Shown here: positions 1 to 10,729 of the stretch, piece by piece
How positions within the stretch are numbered: the stretch's first letter is position 1
Layout: the number at the start of each line of letters is the position of its first letter
Source: Fragilaria crotonensis
Taxonomy: Eukaryota > Bacillariophyta > Fragilariophyceae > Fragilariales > Fragilariaceae
NCBI GenBank assembly: GCA_022925895.1
Contig: JAKSYS010000006.1
Span: 1-64,000 of the forward strand
DNA: 64,000 nt
Direction of reading: 5' to 3'
The notes under the pieces: model-generated
The model's database searches: none
What the model was told of the DNA's origin: nothing
What the model saw: only the letters and a program-made list of their open reading frames with translations
Program-made: the position numbers and the translations under genes

Positions 1-2130
1 CGGTCCCTGTGTCCGATACATATTTGAGAGAGCGTCTTCCTGTTCGGCATAAACGGGATCGTGCGGGTCGTAGTCGGGTGCCTCGCTCGTGAGAATAATG
101 GGGCAGTTGATCATATTCCTCGCGTGTCGGTTTGCGGGTTGGAAACGACGAGGCTACGATGATCGATAATGGTATGACGTACGGTGTGTCCGATTGTTCG
201 ATCGGAATTACCAACGAATGCGTAAGCTCAGTAGGTTGGTCAGTCAAGAAACGTGGAACATCGTTAACCTTGACGTCATTCAGTCGGAGCTGCATCGTAG
301 AGAGTAAATTGTGTGATAAGTCAGGGATATAAATAGCCTGATGCACAATTAAGATGACGGTTCGCCCTGTCACAGCGTCATCGTATGCGAGTGCTCCGGA
401 GACCGTTCGTAGGTCTTTAGCTACCGGACCATTTGGGTCGTACCCGAGACGTTTATCGGTCGATCATAATCGTGCACTAATAAGGCATTACGGCCGATCG
501 CACATTGATCGGCGTGAGAGTCAGAATCAGTTCGTGACTCCATCACCGACGTGTCGATCACCTAAAGGTCGAAGAGTCGAAACGTTGCGTGCAGCCATGG
601 CACGTACAACTGTGGCCTGCGTGTCACTTTGACTTAGTCGTCTGCCGTGTCAGGGACGCATTAGTACGATTCGTCGGACGCAGACTTGATAGAACGGGGT
701 TGCGTCTCATTGGACGACTCGGTTGCCACCGATGCATCGTCGGCGTTGATAAGATCGGTCTTAGTGATTTGCTTGGCGAGCTGCGCAACAGAACGATTCA
801 GTGCCTTTAAGTCCTGGCCATCGTCTTGGGTTTGAACTCACCACCAGACTTAGACTTGAGTCCTTGCCGGTCTTGCTATCCTTCGCACCGGGTATGGCCA
901 CGCTTCCGTTTCTCAGCCAAGTCCCTTTTCTGGGCGGAGGTCAAGGCAGCATATTCCGCTTTGTGTAGTAGCGGTCTTCAGCTTCGTCGCGCTTGCGTTT
1001 GTTACCGCTGTGGACCTTGACCTCCGAAATGTTCACGTTGCTTGGACTACCTTTCGCCTTCGATGCCGTCTGCTTGATGAAGTCCTGATATAGGGTAACA
1101 CAAGCATCGAAATCGTTCGAAGAGCTGCGTCAGACATGATTCGTGTCTTTACAGAATCGTACTTGTCAGTGCGAATGCCGTCCATCAAGTATCGGACTTT
1201 AGACGGGCGTCAATCCCACTGTAACCGTATTCAACAAGCCCTCGAGAATCGAGTGCTGCTGCTTATGGACATTGATATATTTTTCAAAGTCCCATCTGCG
1301 CTGTTCGCCATTGTAGACGGTCGATTGGAGCTTCTGCTCGGCCTGGGTTGCCATGTTATCGACATTATTGGGCCCCAAGTAATGAGTCCACAATGCAAGG
1401 TGCGCCATCCTGCCGTCACGAGTTCGTTGAGCGTCTTTCACGTACGTCCAGCACGAGTTCTCGCGAGTGATTCGCAAATGATCTCCCAGACTTTCTGCCG
1501 GTTGACAAGATATGTCGGGTCGGGTTGCGTACCCCCGCGGTAATCCTGAAGTGAGGGGCGCGAGCGATCATCGTCCTGGACCGTCGCGTACCCACCCTCG
1601 GGCTCAACCGTAGGGACCGCCTCAGCGGCGGGATGTTGGTATCCGATTGTTTTAGGCCAATCCTTGGCGTTAATCACAGGAAGATCGTCGGATGCCTTCC
1701 ATGTGTCTTCGTAATCCACGTAGCTCACGAATCGAACGAATATTTTCAGGCGTCACATCCGCTGGTGTAACGGTCCTACCAATGCGGACTTGATGCCTAA
1801 GGTAGAAGGCCGCGAGCTTCAAATTCGTTTCGGCTCTAGCGTTTACCTGAATGCCAGGGTTGGGGCAGCGTTCCCAGCTGCGTTGACTTGTCAGGGATGA
1901 CACCACCTGGGCGACGAATCAACTTGGCTAGGTTCGAAATCTCGTCGTCAGACAAGAGTCTGATTTCTTCCAGAGTCAATTCCTTGCTCGTCAGTGATGG
2001 CTGAGCGGCAGCATCAAGGAAGCCAATGCGGACGAGCGGTGCGGACAGCGGCAGGTTCCATGGTTGGAGTGAATTACCAGTTTCGATAACAATCTTGTGG
2101 TATCAGATCCACGTTTCGCTCTTGCTACTT
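1..2130 (-). mobile_element. Ty1/copia element fragment, gag plus start of protease region (broken fossil)
   Basis: Read on the minus strand, this stretch holds the N-terminal to middle part of a copia-type gag typical of diatom elements. Recognisable pieces include an opening with IGFLDAAAQPSLTSKELTLE around 2010-1950, PNPGIQVNARAETNLKLAAF around 1865-1800, AKDWPKTIGY near 1660, and AHLALWTHYLGPNNVDNMAT near 1400-1340, followed by GEQRRWDFEKYINVHKQQHS. Further left, the 330-1 region reads like the start of the protease-integrase part. The remainder of pol lies beyond the window edge. The element is broken, with several breaks visible, and it looks old. No intact open frame survives, so it is unlikely to make protein. 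The assignment rests on recognising the gag family; orientation and order are clear. Confidence 0.75.
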
Positions 2131-3364
2131 TTACGTGGGTAGCCCACGGATGGGACGGTATCCGCGTCGGTTAGATGTTACTCCGTTAAGATAAGTAATT
2201 GTGTCATAATACGTATATGTCGTACATTTGGTATCTATTTCCAAAATGTCGATATCAGTTTACCCGGATGGATCAGGAAGGAAATAGAGCGTCCTCTGAA
2301 TCCTCTATAATGCAGTATATCCACGGTAGGATCCGTTGGATGGATATACGTATCCTAGGCCAATGTACCATCCACATTTAAGGTGCACTAGGATAAGGCA
2401 GTTCAACGCATGCCCAGGCACGCAACTGTTTCATCATGGTCATGACTCATGAATCCGGCATGATGACGGCTGCCGACGGCCGTCGTTGATCAACTGTTTA
2501 ACCCATTTCCAAATGGTTCATTCCAGACGTATAAGCAAAGGGTCCGACGCGACCAATGTGAGCTATCTGGGTCTGATAAACTGAGTTAAGTACAGCAAAC
2601 AACGATAGACGAACTATAACGGACGAGTTAGAGTTGTGAGCCCATGTGTACTCCACGGCCTTACTGTACTACTGGCTATTGTGTACTGTACTAGACCGTC
2701 TACCTTTTGTCAGTCGTAGCTCTGACTGCTACATTACTTGCATGGTGAGTCTACAGTCTACAATCAACAGTACAAGTAGATGCTACTCCAGTACTCCAGT
2801 TTATGTCAGCCTGTTTGCACATATGTATATATGTCATAGTTGTGTACTCGGAGTACGTTCTATGGTATGCATATGTTCTGTCTGGATGGAGCTGGTACTT
2901 GTAGTACTCGTACCTGGTACTGTAGTACGAGTTTAAACTTTAAACCAGATATATGCAGTTCACAAATAAAATTTTTTTGATATAGACGATCGACATTCGA
3001 GCACAACTAAAAAATTTCGTTTTCCTTCAAACTTTACCAAATGATGCAGAAGATTCCCAGACACAGTCTGAATCAAGAATATCTGGAAAAAGTGTGTTAT
3101 AGGTACATTGTCCTTCAGCCTTCAGGTACCAAATGGTATGCATATATGGAGTGTATACCTTGTACATGCAGATGGTACCTGGTATGCTGGTATGCTGCAT
3201 ACACTTGTACGAACAGAGGTACTATACTATATAGGTTGACTGACAAAACAAATTGTTAAAATGGCATTAAGGTCGAGTTCGCTATGTTTTTTTGTTTTGC
3301 GCACAAGTTTGCCTTAGCTCAGCTTCAGCTGGAATCTGAATACCGGAGACCGGAGTAGGTGCAA
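2131..3364. other. Possible LTR remnant of the left copia fragment, then gene-free spacer
   Basis: The part nearest the gag fragment (roughly 2131-2610) is where its 5' LTR should lie. No second LTR is in the window to define the ends, so the boundaries are unknown. From about 2640 to 3260 the sequence is rich in GTAC-type short motifs (for example around 2890-2930 and 3160-3190) and contains only short chance open frames. No gene is supported here. Confidence 0.4.
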
Positions 3365-3674
3365 TTGAAACCTACGCTGCACTGGACTGCGATGCCATCG
3401 TTGTACTGTGCTACCGTGAGGTCATCCATCGAAATGTGAAACTTGATACGCTGTACTGTCCGGTCTCTAACTAATTTCGTACGAACTACCCGAAATGTCA
3501 AATGCCATTTGACACGTTCGACGAGTTTGTCGTTCATACGATCGAGTGCCGAATTTTACTGTAGCTTATAATTTCTCAGAACGTACTTTGTGTGAACCCT
3601 TCCTACAGTAATTTTCCTACGGTACTACGTACTATTTTCTACGATTAGAGTATCATCTCCGGTGATAGTCTCAA
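3365..3674 (+). repeat. 5' LTR of the copia element
   Basis: The 310-bp direct repeat matches 10211-10520 with two differences. Its ends read TTGA...TCAA, which are inverted to each other, rather than the usual TG...CA. Confidence 0.88.
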
Positions 3675-3675
3675 G

Positions 3676-3693
3676 TGGTTATTTTGCCCAATC
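3676..3693 (+). other. Putative primer-binding site of the copia element
   Basis: The sequence begins TGGTTATTTTGCCC one base after the 5' LTR. A TGG start at this place is what a site complementary to a tRNA 3' end (CCA) looks like. The tRNA species was not identified. Confidence 0.5.
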
Positions 3694-4004
3694 TATAGGC
3701 TAACCCCCTCACGCTTCCTTCCAGGCAAGCCAATTCCTCTCTAAAGGAATTCGTTGTTTCCTTTCCAAGGACACTCAGGTTGATCCTTTCCAAGGATCTA
3801 CTCCCCGATTGCTCCGCAATCGTCTACGCTGCAGCCCCCAAGTCAACTCCGTTGACTATCTTCTACTCTACGGTTTCCAACCTACAAGCAAGTCTCTCCG
3901 AGCGCCTAAGTTACCAACTAGGCTACCTATCTTATCTACAAGCACGCCGTGCTTTGCTCTTCTAAGACCTTTCCAAGTTCGCTCTTCCTTCTGATCTCTC
4001 CGAG

Positions 4005-5600
4005 ATGGCGTCTCCGACTCCAACTTCTGACCCCGTCACCGCGTCTCCGACGCCACCTGTCTCCGACCCTATCGTCGCCTCTGATAGGCCCGATAAGCCC
4101 ATTATGGGCAACATTGTCTCCCTTTCCAGGGACGATTGGTCCGCTTGGACTGGCGGTAAGCCAGCTCCTGGTTGGGTCGGCCTCGATCCGAGCGCCGCCG
4201 ACGACATCACGTCACCAAATCAACTCCGCCCTGTCCATGCCTCCGCCTCACAAAAGGGGTACAACTTTCGTCGTACCGGCATGACGACCCTATTTACCCA
4301 AGCGAGCAGTCTCGTAGACTTCCAGAACGCCGTTTGGGACCATCTCGTCGATTGTGGGATGGATACCATCGCTTATCTCCCCGATCCCGAAAGCTCCTCT
4401 GTGATGACAAACGTTGTCAGGAGCCACTCCCGCTACACCGTCGCGACAGCAAAGACTCTCAGCTCCCAGCAGATTCTTCGTTACGATAAGTATGACAAGT
4501 CGAACGACCTCGCCGCCACCAAGTTCCTTCTCTCGTCTCTCGATCCCGCTCTCATGAGCAAGATCAAAGAGAAAATGGACGACGACGACTCGTTTCACGT
4601 CGTCTGGCTTCAGCTGATCAAGACGATCGAGCGCTTTGAAGACCTGAAGGCCGCGATCAAGGCTCGCCACCCGTCCCAGTACGCCGGCGAAAACCTCGAA
4701 GCCCTCGCCGCTGATTATCGCAAGGACGCACGTGAGCTCACGACGGCAGGTCAGTACGACCACAACCTCACGCTCACGATGCTCAAGACTTTCCTTTTGG
4801 CCGGAGGAGCCGGAAACGAAGACTTCCGCTTTCCTCTCCGTTCGACGAAGCAGCGACTTGATCAGGCGCTCCTTGACATCGGGTACAAGGAAAAGTCAGG
4901 CGCCCATGCTCACATGGTCGCCGAGAAATTGACGTTCCAAGATATTTGTCGCCAAGCTGAAGACGCGTACCGTACGCAATTTGACAGAAAGGAATGGCCT
5001 CCAGCGAGTCATGCACCTGATGTCCGAGCTCCGTCTGCGACGTTTGGTAATGTCGCAACTGCCCCCGCAGGTATCTCCCGAGCCGAGGTACTTACGTTGA
5101 TTCAGTCCCAGGCATCCGGGACTGAAACGACGACGAAGAAGGGCAATTGCCACAAGTGTGGAAAACCCGGTCATTGGGCGAACAAGTGTCCGGAGCTCAA
5201 TCGTAAGTCCGGATCGTCCTCCCCCTCTGGGTCCCGCCAGGATCGCACCAACAAACATAAATCCTGGCGCACAATTCCACCACTTCCCGGAACTAGCAAT
5301 TCCAAGAAAGTGAAGGATAAAACCTTCAACTGGTGCGAAAAGTGTCGTCGTTGGACCGTCACGCACACGACCGCCACTCACACCGGTGGAGAACGTCGTC
5401 CTCCCGCTCCGGCACCATCGCCAAGGGCAAATCTCAGCATGTTGGCGCCGGATCCCTCCGTTTGGTTGCTTGACTTCCCAGTCAAACCGACCGTCACGTC
5501 TCCTCCTCGTTCGCTCTTAAACCTCATCCGAGGTGCGAACCCATGGCTACTTTTCGCTCTTTCCCTCGCTATCTGTGCCATTGTTCCTAATTTGGTTACT
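4005..5600 (+). CDS. gag: gag region of the copia element
   Basis: Gag encodes the nucleocapsid-type protein that packages element RNA. The frame opens at the ATG at 4005 with a Ser/Thr/Pro-rich leader. It continues through a helical domain containing LLSSLDPALMSKIKEKMD and ends with a CX2CX4HX4C zinc knuckle near 5150. A second Cys pair (NWCEKCRRWTVTHTTATH, near 5330) is a feature often seen after the knuckle in diatom copia gags. The frame remains open some way past the knuckle in low-complexity Ser/Pro/Arg sequence, so the true C-terminus is uncertain. It is part of a fossil-class element and not a host gene. Confidence 0.8.
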
Positions 5601-6299
5601 TTGGCTATCTATCTTGCATCCGCCATCCCATGGTCGACCATTTTGGCTTGGGTCGCCAACAATCTTCACCAAGTTTTGCTCCGCCACCCAACGCTCGCGT
5701 TCGCTCCTACCGTTTGGGTCATTCTTCTCTTTCTCTCGGTCTTCCCGTCAACGCTCCTAAAGCAACCTCCCGTTGCCTCGACGGCTCCCTCCTCGCCTCC
5801 GTTCACTCGCAATCAACGTCGTCGTTTCTCGCGACTCCTCAAGAAGTCGTTCAGCGCTCCGCCACGCTTCAACGCAGGAATCCGAGCCAACAAGCTGCAT
5901 CGTTCCTATCCTCTTCGTCTCCGACAACGAGGATACGTCGCATCGCGACCTCCTACGCTCGCTCAACGCGACGACTTCCGTCATTTCGCGACTCTCAAAG
6001 AACGCGCACTCCGTCTCCAACGTCGCGCCGACAAGCTTCGCAATTCGTCGCCCTGCTCCGTTGCCGCCTACCACAGGCCAAAAGGGAGAGGGATACAAAA
6101 ACAAGCGTTCGTGTCCTTCCTGGTGCTCCAAACGCCCCCGTTCGTCGCCACGAACCGCGAAGTATTGCCCTGTGGCACCCGCCAACTCGCCCGACCCGTT
6201 TGCGATCGCTCCGCTCACGTTTCATCAACGTGCCGCCGCCAACAAAATCCTGTCACACGTCCACTTGGCGTGCCATTCCACGCCGCTTCGAATGGCTCT

Positions 6300-9200
6300 T
6301 CAGGCTCCCGCTCGTATGCGAGAAGCCCTCGGACCCAAAGCAAACACGAGCCCCATCATTTGGGACTCGGGCGCAAGCATTTCGATCACGCCCGACATCT
6401 CCGATTTCGAAGGCCCCGTCACGTCGCCCGGAACGATCACGCAGCTCAAAGGCATCGCCAAGGGTCTACAAATTAAAGGCCAAGGCGAAGTCACTTGGGC
6501 TGTCCACGATCAACTTGGAAATCTTCGACTCCTCAAGGTCCCCGCGTTTCATGTTCCCAACATCAAAGTCCGACTCCTCTCGACGTCCAGTCTCCTCCAG
6601 ACTTACCCTGACGAAACGATCACCATCGAACCGAATCGTTGACGCTCAGCGGCGTCCCGAACGACGTCAACCGAGGACCCGTCACTGCAAACGTCAACCC
6701 GCAGAACAATCTCCCAACGTCGGAAGCGTACAACGCAACCGATCCTTTCAAGGCCGCCGACGCTCTCGTTTCGATTGTGAATACCGTTCACGAACGAAAC
6801 CTCAACCTCAATGAAGCAGAGAAAGAATTGCTTCGTTGGCACTATCGTTTGGGTCACGTCGGCTTCAAGAAGGTCCAGTTCATCCTGCGTTCCGGCGTCG
6901 TCAGCAAAACGGAAGAAAGTCGCCGATTACAAACCGCCGCATGTCGACTTACCTCGTTCCCAAAATGCGCCGCCTGCCAATATGGCAAACAACATCGACG
7001 TCCAATTCCTGGCACGACGCCTTCGTCTGTTGTCAAAGATAGAGCGCACGCTCTTAAAACAGACAATCTCCTCCCAGGCCAACGCATTTCGGTCGATCAC
7101 TTTATTTGCAGCACTCGTGGACGTCTACTTACCTCCGCTGGAAAAACGAAACTCGACGACATGTATACCGGTGGTTGCATCTTCGTCGACCACGCCTCCG
7201 GTTACATTTTTTGTCGAGCACCAAGTCAGCTTGAACTCGCACGAGACTCTCAAGGCAAAAGAGAGAGTTTCGAGCGAATGTGTCGCAACACAGGAGTGAC
7301 GCCGCAAGAGTATCTCGCCGACAACTCGAAAACGTTCACGTCCGCCGAGTTCTCTCGCAACCTCGCCGAGTTCCAACAAGTTATCCGATTCGCTGGCGTC
7401 GGCGCTCACCATCACAATGGAATCGCCGAACGCAACATTCGTACAATCATGGCCATTGCAAGGACCATGATGTTGCATTCGGCCATCCATTGGCCGGACG
7501 TTGCCGATCCCACACTTTGGCCCCTCGCCGTCAAGCATGCTGTGTTCCTAGTGAACCACATGCCTGACCCACGAACTGGCCTTTCCCCACATGACGTTTT
7601 CACAAAGACTCGCTGGGAACAAAAGAAATTGATGGACGTTCACGTTTGGGGATGTCCAGTTTACGTCCTCGACAAAATGATTTCGGACGGCAAGAAATTG
7701 CCACGTTGGACTCCTCGTTCGACTCGCACGGTTAACCTCGGTTTCTCGGACAAACATGCCAGCTCGGTCCCTCTCGTTCTCAATCCACAAACGGGGTACA
7801 TTACCCCACAGTTTCACATCGTCTTCGACGATTGGTTCGCAACTGTTCCCGCTTCCGCCGACGACCTTCCGAACTTCAACGACGACAGCTGGAAACGAAT
7901 GTTCCAAGACTCTACGTTTCAATACGTCCTCGACGATGAAGACGAAGAAAGGTTGATTGTTGAGTCGACCGACTACGAACAAGCCAACGAACTCCTTTCC
8001 CAGATGCAACGTGTCGCGACCGCTCTCGACAACGCGACTCCTCCTCAGGTTCTTCCAGTCGCTCCGCCTCCGCTGTCAACTCCGTTGCCGCCTCCAAGGG
8101 AGCAAGTCGCCACGCCACCACCAGTCGTTGTGCCTCCTCCCCCTGCCACTCCGTTGTTGACTCCAAGGGAGGTGACTCCGCAACCGCCTGCGCCGACTGC
8201 ACCGCAACTTCCGACTCCAACTCCAGTCAAACTCTTCCAGTCGCCGCCGACTCCAATTCGTCCTGCAAACGAAAGCGACAACAAAGTGAGCGAGCAACCA
8301 ATCGTCCCGAAAGCAACAAAAGCAAAGAGCACACCCGTTAAACACGAACCTCGTCGCTCCACTCGCAATCGTTCGGCACCTGTCCGCCTCGGATACGACG
8401 GACAGCAAGGACATGGTTACATCGCCGAACTCGATGGAACCTCCCTCGAATGGCTTTACAATGAGGTCGCCGAGTGTCTTTCGCCACCTCCCTTGTCATA
8501 TAAGGCGAGTGTCAGCGATCCTGACACTCTGAGCTTCAGCGAAGCGATGGCGGATCATGACAACATCGAAAAATGGCTGAAGGCTGCAAACGACGAAATT
8601 CAAAGTTTGCAGAAAAACGGTACATGGATCGAAGTGCCGATCACGGAAGCCAAGACTCGAATTTTGCCCGGTACTTGGGTGTTTCGTCGCAAACGTACTC
8701 CCGATGGTACTATTAGTAAGTACAAGGCACGCTACTGTGTAAGAGGCGATCTCCAAGAAAACGTTCAGGAGACTTTTGCCCCAGTCGTGGCTTGGAGTAC
8801 TGTACGGTTGTTCCTAGTTCTTTCTCTAACTTTGAACTGGAAAACTTGCACCATCGACTTCAGCAGCGCGTTCGTTCAAGCCCCGCTTTCGGATCCAGTC
8901 TGGATCCATTTGCCTCGTGGATTCCACTCTCCGAAAAGGCCACGCCACGTGCCTGCGACTCCTGAAAAGCCTTTATGGCTTGAGTGTGGCGCCAAGACTT
9001 TGGTACCAGCATCTATCGGAGGCCTTGCGCGAGGAAGGCTTTAAAGCCTGCGCGAACGACCCGTGCCTACTTTACAAAGACACAATTATGGTTGTTCTAT
9101 ACGTTGATGACTTAGGTATCGCCTATCGCGACCAAAGCGACCTCGACAAGCTCTTCGCCAACCTGGAAGCGAAAAACTTAAGTTTTACTCGCGAGGGTAC

Positions 9201-10098
9201 GTTCACCGACTTCCTCGGCATCAATTTCACTCGCGATGCAACGAATGGGTCCCTGACCCTCACTCAGAAGGGTCTCATTCAAAAGATCAAGGAAGCGACT
9301 GGCATGTCCGACAGCAATTACAATTGGACGCCAGCCGCTCAGGCCGCACTTGGAATCGACCCCGATGGACCTCCCATGACGGAAACGTGGAGCTACCGTT
9401 CAATTGTCGGCATGCTCCTCTATTTGTCCACAAACACTCGTCCCGACATCGCGTTCGCCGTCAGCCAGGTCGCCAGGTTCTGCCACAGCCCGAAACGAAG
9501 CCACGCGTCCGCCGTTAAAACTCTCGTTCGCTACTTGCATCGCACGAGCGACATGGGCATGATCGTCAAGCCCACCGGCACGCTGGATCTCGACTGTTAT
9601 GTCGACGCCGACTTCGCCGGTCTCCATGGCCGTGATCCCGATCGTTCTCCGACCTCCGCGAAGTCTCGAACTGGGTACATCATCACGCTCGGCGGATGTC
9701 CCATTTTGTGGAAATCTCACCTCCAAAGTGAGATCTCCTTGTCCACGCTCGAAGCCGAATACTCCGCTCTCAGCTCCGCGATGCGTACGCTCTTGCCTCT
9801 CCGTTCCATGCTCCAGGAAGTCGCCTCCGGCATCAAACTTCCTCGCACGTTCACGTCGACGATCAAGTGTCAAGTCTTCGAGGACAACAATGGCGCCCTT
9901 CTTCTTGCCGTAAACCAACGCATTACCAACCGCACGAAGTACTTCCAGGTGAAGTGGCACTTCTTCTGGCAGCACGTGCGTGATGGCACGGTCGCCATCG
10001 TGAAGGTCGACACTCAAGAGCAGTGGGCGGATTTTCTTACGAAAGGACTAAATCGTGAGAGTTTCGAACGCGTCCGCAAACTGGTCCAAGGATGGTAA
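6300..10098 (+). CDS. pol: pol region of the copia element: protease, integrase, RT, RNase H
   Basis: Domains appear in copia order. The aspartic protease (IIWDSGASISITPDISDF) is near 6360. The pre-integrase zinc-binding region is at about 6835-7010. The integrase core (ISVDHF near 7090, HHNGIAERN near 7415) is followed by a Pro-rich C-terminal part at about 8030-8250. The reverse transcriptase runs from about 8560 (TWVFRRKRTPDG) through VVLYVDDLG near 9095. RNase H (LDCYVDADFAG near 9590, LEAEYSALS near 9745) runs to a stop near 10098. The region is spread over more than one frame; the element looks nearly whole with about two or three frame changes or breaks. It is an element gene with no host role implied. 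Confidence 0.82.
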
Positions 10099-10199
10099 CG
10101 GCCACCCAAACCCTTGTGTCTCTTGTTCAAACTGTAACCCTCGTTTGACTCGTATCTATTTTAACTGACGTTTTGTGTTTTGTTTCAGCATTTATGGAT

Positions 10200-10210
10200 G
10201 AAAGGGAGAA
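10200..10210 (+). other. Polypurine tract of the copia element
   Basis: The purine run GAAAGGGAGAA ends exactly where the 3' LTR begins, the expected place for the plus-strand primer of reverse transcription. Confidence 0.7.
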
Positions 10211-10520
10211 TTAAAACCTACGCTGCACTGGACTGCGATGCCATCGTTGTACTGTGCTACCGTGAGGTCATCCATCGAAATGTGAAACTTGATACGCTGT
10301 ACTGTCCGGTCTCTAACTAATTTCGTACGAACTACCCGAAATGTCAAATGCCATTTGACACGTTCGACGAGTTTGTCGTTCATACGATTGAGTGCCGAAT
10401 TTTACTGTAGCTTATAATTTCTCAGAACGTACTTTGTGTGAACCCTTCCTACAGTAATTTTCCTACGGTACTACGTACTATTTTCTACGATTAGAGTATC
10501 ATCTCCGGTGATAGTCTCAA
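10211..10520 (+). repeat. 3' LTR of the copia element
   Basis: This 310-bp partner of the repeat at 3365-3674 shows two differences by eye over the full length. The final TCAA is followed directly by non-element sequence. Confidence 0.88.
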
Positions 10521-10729
10521 GTGTGCGACACATTAGTTTTTCTCCGGAAAGCTGAACGAAGGCAAAAATCGTGCGTTCGCAGATATTTTTTGAGAAAATG
10601 CCAACAGTTAGCGTTTGTCTTAGGTAGTCGCCTTCATCTTCTCGCTATACAAATCTCAGTTTTTGATGTTGAGTTGATGTGAACGAAGACGCATCACAGA
10701 CCTGATGTTGGGAGAGATTGACACACAAG

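Larger units (their letters stand above)
3365..10520 (+). mobile_element. Ty1/copia LTR retrotransposon, nearly whole and young
   Basis: The element is about 7.2 kb and is bounded by two 310-bp LTRs that differ at only two positions by eye, so it inserted recently. The internal order is gag, aspartic protease, integrase, reverse transcriptase, RNase H, which defines Ty1/copia. Landmarks are a gag CCHC knuckle (CHKCGKPGHWANKC, near 5150), protease DSGA (near 6365), a GAG-pre-integrase HYRLGH (near 6840), the integrase motif HHNGIAERNIR (near 7415), and RT YVDD (near 9100). A primer-binding-like site follows the 5' LTR and a purine tract precedes the 3' LTR. The coding part is spread over a few overlapping frames, so it is lightly broken or relies partly on frame change, which such families are known to use. 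No target-site duplication is evident. It ends about 200 bp before a glycosyltransferase start codon. Confidence 0.92.

Noticed and set aside
2097-2112. TGGTATCAGATCC, resembling an initiator-tRNA primer-binding site
   Set aside because: It is on the plus strand, while the adjacent copia remnant reads on the minus strand, and no LTR end could be placed beside it.
10718-10729. A start four codons upstream of the GT92 paralogue 1 ATG
   Set aside because: It would need a TTG start; eukaryotic initiation at the ATG at 10730 is more likely.
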